Assembly (NCBI RefSeq): GCF_001742145.1
Contig: NZ_CP015749.1
Span: 4,898,001 to 4,962,000 of the forward strand
DNA from: Pectobacterium parmentieri
Lineage (GTDB): Bacteria; Pseudomonadota; Gammaproteobacteria; Enterobacterales; Enterobacteriaceae
Direction of reading: 5' to 3'
Length of the DNA stretch: 64,000 bases
The notes below the pieces were generated by a model that did not search any database, was not told the origin of the DNA, and saw nothing but the letters and a program-made list of their open reading frames with translations. The position numbers and the translations under genes are program-made. This document shows positions 60,151 to 64,000 of the stretch, one piece after another (the stretch's first letter is position 1; each line of letters begins with the position of its first letter).

Positions 60151-61869
60151 ATGGAGATGTTGTCAGGCGCCGAAATGGTGGTCCGATCGTTGATCGATCA
60201 GGGCGTAAAACATGTGTTCGGTTATCCGGGCGGTGCGGTGTTGGATATTTACGACGCCCTACACACGGTTGGCGGTATCGAGCATATTTTGGTGCGGCAT
60301 GAGCAAGGTGCGGTACATATGGCCGATGGCTATGCGCGTGCGACGGGTGAGGTCGGCGTCGTGCTGGTTACCTCCGGTCCCGGTGCGACAAATGCCATTA
60401 CCGGTATTGCTACGGCGTATATGGACTCCATTCCTATGGTGGTGTTGTCCGGTCAGGTTGCCACCTCGCTGATTGGCTATGATTCCTTTCAGGAATGCGA
60501 CACGGTGGGCATTTCCCGCCCTATCGTGAAGCACAGCTTTCTGGTCAAGAAAGTTGAAGATGTCCCGACGATCCTGAAAAAAGCCTTTTACCTGGCGTCA
60601 ACCGGACGTCCGGGGCCAGTGGTCGTCGATCTACCAAAAGACATCATGAATCCGGCGAATAAACTGCCGTATGTTTATCCCGAAAGCGTCAGCATGCGCT
60701 CCTACAGCCCAACGGTTCAAGGGCACAAAGGTCAAATTCGCCGTGCGTTGCAAACCTTGCTGGCGGCAGAAAAACCGATTATCTACAGCGGTGGCGGCGT
60801 GATTAACGCGGAGTGCCACGAAGAACTGCTGGCGCTGGCGGAAAAGCTCAATCTGCCAGTGACAACGTCTCTGATGGGGCTGGGCGGCTTCCCCGGAACG
60901 CACCGTCAATGCCTCGGCATGCTGGGGATGCACGGGACGTATGAAGCCAACATGGCTATGCATCACGCCGATGTGATTTTTGCCGTTGGGGTGCGCTTCG
61001 ATGACCGCACGACCAACAATTTGGCGAAGTACTGCCCGAATGCAACGGTATTGCATATTGATATCGATCCCGCGTCGATTTCCAAAACGGTAAACGCAGA
61101 TATCCCTATTGTGGGCGATGCCAAACAGGTGCTAAGCCTGATACTGGAGTTGCTGGAACAGGATGGCGCACCGCAGCAGTTCGATGCGCTGCGCGACTGG
61201 TGGCAGGGTATCGAGCAGTGGCGTGGGCGTCACTGTCTGAAATACGACACCAAAAGCGACAAGATTAAACCGCAAGCGGTGATTGAAACGCTGCATCGGC
61301 TGACCGAAGGTAAAGCCTATGTGGCATCGGATGTCGGCCAGCACCAGATGTTTGCTGCGCTGTATTATCCTTTCGATTTGCCACGTCGCTGGGTGAACTC
61401 CGGTGGTCTGGGAACGATGGGTTTTGGCTTGCCTGCGGCGTTGGGTATCAAGCTTGCGCTGCCGGAAGAAACGGTCATTTGCGTCACGGGCGATGGCAGT
61501 ATTCAGATGAATATTCAGGAGCTTTCTACGGCGCTGCAATATGATCTGCCGGTTGTGGTGATCAACCTGAACAACCGTTTCCTCGGCATGGTGAAGCAGT
61601 GGCAGGATATGATTTATTCTGGCCGCCATTCCAGTTCTTATATGGAATCGTTACCGGATTTCGTCAAGCTGGCTGAAGCCTACGGCCACGTCGGGATTTC
61701 TATCGATACGCCGGATGAACTGGAAAGTAAGCTGTCGCAAGCGCTGGCACAGAAAGATCGTCTGGTGTTTGTTGATATCAACATCGATAGCAGCGAGCAT
61801 GTTTACCCCATGCAGATTCGCGGCGGGGCGATGGATGAAATGTGGTTGAGCAAAACGGAGAGGACCTGA
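60151..61869 (+). CDS. ilvI: Acetolactate synthase III large catalytic subunit IlvI
   Basis: IlvI is the catalytic part of the valine-sensitive isozyme III. The ATG at 60151 gives [20 protein letters not shown], as in E. coli, and 572 residues (E. coli 574). The catalytic Glu is in [20 protein letters not shown], the [17 protein letters not shown] block binds ThDP/FAD, and [20 protein letters not shown] ends at LNNRFLGM. The C-terminus [16 protein letters not shown] is conserved. ilvH follows after two bases. The window thus carries two acetolactate synthase operons about 22 kb apart. Confidence 0.97.
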   Translation: MEMLSGAEMVVRSLIDQGVKHVFGYPGGAVLDIYDALHTVGGIEHILVRHEQGAVHMADGYARATGEVGVVLVTSGPGATNAITGIATAYMDSIPMVVLSGQVATSLIGYDSFQECDTVGISRPIVKHSFLVKKVEDVPTILKKAFYLASTGRPGPVVVDLPKDIMNPANKLPYVYPESVSMRSYSPTVQGHKGQIRRALQTLLAAEKPIIYSGGGVINAECHEELLALAEKLNLPVTTSLMGLGGFPGTHRQCLGMLGMHGTYEANMAMHHADVIFAVGVRFDDRTTNNLAKYCPNATVLHIDIDPASISKTVNADIPIVGDAKQVLSLILELLEQDGAPQQFDALRDWWQGIEQWRGRHCLKYDTKSDKIKPQAVIETLHRLTEGKAYVASDVGQHQMFAALYYPFDLPRRWVNSGGLGTMGFGLPAALGIKLALPEETVICVTGDGSIQMNIQELSTALQYDLPVVVINLNNRFLGMVKQWQDMIYSGRHSSSYMESLPDFVKLAEAYGHVGISIDTPDELESKLSQALAQKDRLVFVDINIDSSEHVYPMQIRGGAMDEMWLSKTERT

Positions 61870-61871
61870 TC

Positions 61872-62363
61872 ATGCGTCGGATTTTATCAGTATTACTTGA
61901 GAATGAATCAGGCGCTTTATCACGTGTCGTCGGTCTGTTTTCACAGCGTGGTTACAACATCGAAAGCCTGACGGTAGCGCCAACCGAAGACCCTACGCTA
62001 TCCCGTATGACGATTCAGACGGTAGGCGATGAGAAGGTGTTGGAGCAGATCGAAAAGCAACTGCACAAGCTGGTGGATGTCCTGCGCGTCAGCGAATTGG
62101 GGCAGGGTGCGCACGTTGAGCGTGAGATCATGCTGGTGAAGCTACAGGCCACAGGCTATGGCCGTGAAGAAGTGAAACGCTGCTCCGATATTTTCCGCGG
62201 CCAGATCGTGGATGTCACTGCCTCGCTGTATACCGTACAACTTGCTGGCACCAGCGATAAACTGGATGCGTTCCTCAGCGCCGTGCGTGAAGTTGCCGAA
62301 ATTGTTGAAGTGGCACGCTCTGGGATCGTCGGTGTATCACGCGGCGACAAAATCATGCGTTAA
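61872..62363 (+). CDS. ilvH: Acetolactate synthase III small regulatory subunit IlvH
   Basis: From the ATG at 61872 it is 163 residues, as in E. coli. The ACT domain begins [20 protein letters not shown] with the [20 protein letters not shown] valine-binding region. A C-terminal domain includes [20 protein letters not shown]. It binds valine and gives feedback inhibition of IlvI. It starts two bases after ilvI and ends at a terminator, so ilvIH is a two-gene operon. Confidence 0.97.
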   Translation: MRRILSVLLENESGALSRVVGLFSQRGYNIESLTVAPTEDPTLSRMTIQTVGDEKVLEQIEKQLHKLVDVLRVSELGQGAHVEREIMLVKLQATGYGREEVKRCSDIFRGQIVDVTASLYTVQLAGTSDKLDAFLSAVREVAEIVEVARSGIVGVSRGDKIMR

Positions 62364-62391
62364 TCGACTTTTCGCTGCTTTTTCCTTTAAG

Positions 62392-62421
62392 AAGCCCGAT
62401 AATCGCATCGGGCTTTTTTTT
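62392..62421 (+). terminator. Rho-independent terminator of ilvIH
   Basis: AAGCCCGAT pairs with ATCGGGCTT around a 6-base loop, followed by T-rich sequence. Confidence 0.9.
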
Positions 62422-62633
62422 ATTTCCCTTATCTGATATCGGTGCAATGTATTTCAGGTTAAAAGACGTCCATTATTGATGTGGCGGCTTGAAATATGTG
62501 GGTAACGTGATAAAAGCAGTTGCCGTACAAAAGCTTCTGCTGTTAGATCTACGCCATATCCATGATGATTTTATGGTCATCACACTATTTATTTAGCCGG
62601 CCTACTTATTTTCCGGCCTACTAAGGGGTTACC

Positions 62634-63638
62634 GTGAAACTGGATGAAATCGCGCGTCTTGCGGGTGTTTCACGCACGACAGCCAGCTATGTCATTAACG
62701 GGAAAGCCAAACAATATCGCGTAAGCGATAAGACCGTTGAGAAAGTCATGGCTGTCGTCAGGGAGCACAATTATCATCCCAACGCCGTCGCGGCTGGATT
62801 ACGTGCCGGACGCACACGTTCAATTGGCTTGGTTATTCCCGATCTGGAAAATACCAGCTATACGCGCATCGCCAATTATCTGGAGCGTCAGGCCAGACAG
62901 CGCGGATATCAGTTATTAATCGCATGTTCCGAAGACCAGCCGGATAATGAGATGCGCTGTATTGAGCATCTGTTACAGCGGCAAGTTGATGCGATTATCG
63001 TTTCTACTGCGTTGCCACCTGAACACCCGTTTTATCAGCGTTGGATAAACGGCGGCCTGCCGATTATTGCATTAGACCGTGCATTAGATCGTGAGCACTT
63101 TACCAGTGTGGTGGGGGCCGATCTTGAAGATGCCGAAATGCTGGCGCAGGAATTAAGGAAAATGCCTGCGAAATCGGTACTCTATCTTGGGGCTTTGCCT
63201 GAACTCTCCGTCAGTTTCCTGCGTGAACAGGGGTTCCGTCAGGCGTGGGCGGGCGATCCGCGCGAAGTGAATTATCTTTATTCCAATAGCTATGAGCGGG
63301 TGGCCGCCGCCGCCGCGTTTATGGATTATTTGCAAAATAATCCCATGCCTGATGCGTTGTTCACCACCTCATTCCCGCTATTGCAGGGGGTGATGGACGT
63401 TAACCTGAAGATTAACGGGCGTTTGCCGAATAATCTGGCTATTGCGACCTTTGGGGATAATGAGCTGTTGGATTATCTGGAATGCCCAGTATTGTCTGTC
63501 GCCCAGCGCCATCGTGAAGTTGCAGAGCGCGTGCTGGAGTTGGTGTTGGCCAGTCTGGATGAACCGAAAAGGCCGAAGCCTGGCTTGAATCGGATTCGAC
63601 GTAACCTGTACCGTCGTGGCTCACTGAGCCGCGCATAA
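62634..63638 (+). CDS. cra: Catabolite repressor/activator Cra (FruR)
   Basis: Cra is a LacI-family regulator that switches glycolytic and gluconeogenic genes in response to fructose 1-phosphate or fructose-1,6-bisphosphate. It starts at GTG after AAGGGG, as in E. coli, and is 334 residues long. The HTH is [20 protein letters not shown] followed by the hinge helix [14 protein letters not shown]. The sugar-binding domain follows, with [20 protein letters not shown] and [15 protein letters not shown]. The first 100 residues are nearly identical to the E. coli protein. It is monocistronic and ends at a hairpin. Confidence 0.97.
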   Translation: MKLDEIARLAGVSRTTASYVINGKAKQYRVSDKTVEKVMAVVREHNYHPNAVAAGLRAGRTRSIGLVIPDLENTSYTRIANYLERQARQRGYQLLIACSEDQPDNEMRCIEHLLQRQVDAIIVSTALPPEHPFYQRWINGGLPIIALDRALDREHFTSVVGADLEDAEMLAQELRKMPAKSVLYLGALPELSVSFLREQGFRQAWAGDPREVNYLYSNSYERVAAAAAFMDYLQNNPMPDALFTTSFPLLQGVMDVNLKINGRLPNNLAIATFGDNELLDYLECPVLSVAQRHREVAERVLELVLASLDEPKRPKPGLNRIRRNLYRRGSLSRA

Positions 63639-63655
63639 TATCCTTCTGCCTTTCT

Positions 63656-63687
63656 GCGCCATAGACTGCTATGGCGCCTCTTCTTTA
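63656..63687 (+). terminator. Probable terminator of cra (shared with alaE)
   Basis: GCGCCATAG pairs with CTATGGCGC around ACTG, followed by CTCTTCTTT. It lies between the convergent cra and alaE genes. Confidence 0.75.
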
Positions 63688-63705
63688 TCCGATCTCAATC
63701 CATTT

Positions 63706-64000
63706 TTATGGCAGTGCGACCCGGAATAGCCGACGGCAATATTCCAGAAAATAGCCATACGTTACGCCCATCACCATTGATATCACCAGGTTACTGGTGA
63801 CCGCGGTCAGAATTTGTGCGGAGCTTGCCCCGATAACCCAGAGAATCGCAGCATAAACAGGAGATTGAAAACTGACATACGCAAACAGGTCGGCAACGCT
63901 GCGCACCAGAAAATGATCGCCGCCGTGACGTTTGGCCATATTTAACACACGATCGCGATAAAGCCCGTATGGCCAGGCAATAGCGATATTGACGGGAATT
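63706..64000 (-). CDS. alaE: L-alanine exporter AlaE (partial, runs off the right edge)
   Basis: The visible part, 97 codons, is the C-terminal two thirds of Ala[21 protein letters not shown], then the conserved [20 protein letters not shown] and [21 protein letters not shown]. coli AlaE is 149 residues with four membrane helices; about 50 N-terminal residues lie outside the window. It exports L-alanine and related dipeptide products. In E. coli mraZ follows cra, so alaE here is a different neighbour. An in-frame GTG at 63948 is not the start, because similarity continues past it. Confidence 0.9.
   Translation of the reverse strand, partial: IPVNIAIAWPYGLYRDRVLNMAKRHGGDHFLVRSVADLFAYVSFQSPVYAAILWVIGASSAQILTAVTSNLVISMVMGVTYGYFLEYCRRLFRVALP

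Overview
The window reads as chromosome of an enterobacterium (Enterobacterales), most likely a soft-rot Pectobacterium or close relative. Most genes are near-collinear with the Escherichia coli order around fkpB-ispH-dapB-carAB, folA-apaHG-rsmA-pdxA-surA-lptD-djlA-rluA-rapA-polB, yabI-thiQPB-sgrR-sgrS and leuDCBA-ilvIH-cra. The protein sequences are close to, but clearly diverged from, E. coli. A secreted GH43 glycosidase and several insertions fit a plant-associated species. The genus is an inference; no 16S or other marker lies in the window.

Region by region. 1-7.5 kb: the end of lspA (probable), then fkpB-ispH, dapB, and carAB behind a control region with a PurR-like box, two promoters and paired ArgR boxes. 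7.5-10.2 kb: a LysE/RhtB exporter, the split ThrE-type exporter yjjPB, and folA. 10.4-19.3 kb: a possible small protein, the outer-membrane/ribosome operon lptD-surA-pdxA-rsmA-apaG-apaH (minus strand), djlA and rluA. 19.3-26.2 kb: an AT-rich accessory islet placed exactly between rluA and rapA. It carries a PAAR spike-tip protein, an unrecognised 242-residue protein, three paralogous immunity-like proteins with identical C-termini, decayed toxin tails and 'pre-toxin' repeats, and an intact IS3-family element with a 4-bp target duplication. 26.2-31.7 kb: rapA and polB. 31.9-33.2 kb: a second small AT-rich islet of immunity-like genes, one frameshifted. 33.4-35.9 kb: a diguanylate cyclase and a DedA protein (yabI). 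35.9-38.1 kb: ilvBN with its valine-rich leader ivbL and attenuator. 38.4-43.4 kb: secreted GH43 enzyme, then thiamine uptake genes thiBPQ under a TPP riboswitch. 43.4-45.7 kb: a divergent LysR/NmrA pair inserted between thiB and sgrR, next to a duplicated scrap of the sgrR 3' end. 45.7-47.7 kb: sgrR and the dual-function RNA SgrS/SgrT. 47.8-48.6 kb: a predicted DNA-binding gene frameshifted at an A8 tract. 49-52.8 kb: a chemoreceptor, an AraC regulator and azlCD. 52.9-57.8 kb: leuABCD with leader leuL and attenuator. 58-62.4 kb: an acyl-CoA synthetase, then ilvIH. 62.6-64 kb: cra, and alaE running off the end.

Functional themes: branched-chain amino acid metabolism dominates the right half (ilvBN, ilvIH, leuABCD, azlCD export, two transcription-attenuation leaders). 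Metabolite-responsive control is dense (ArgR/PurR, TPP riboswitch, SgrR/SgrS, Cra, two attenuators). The most unusual locus is the PAAR/immunity array. It looks like a graveyard of at least three toxin-immunity modules in which the toxins decayed while the immunity genes stayed open and exchanged their 3' halves.
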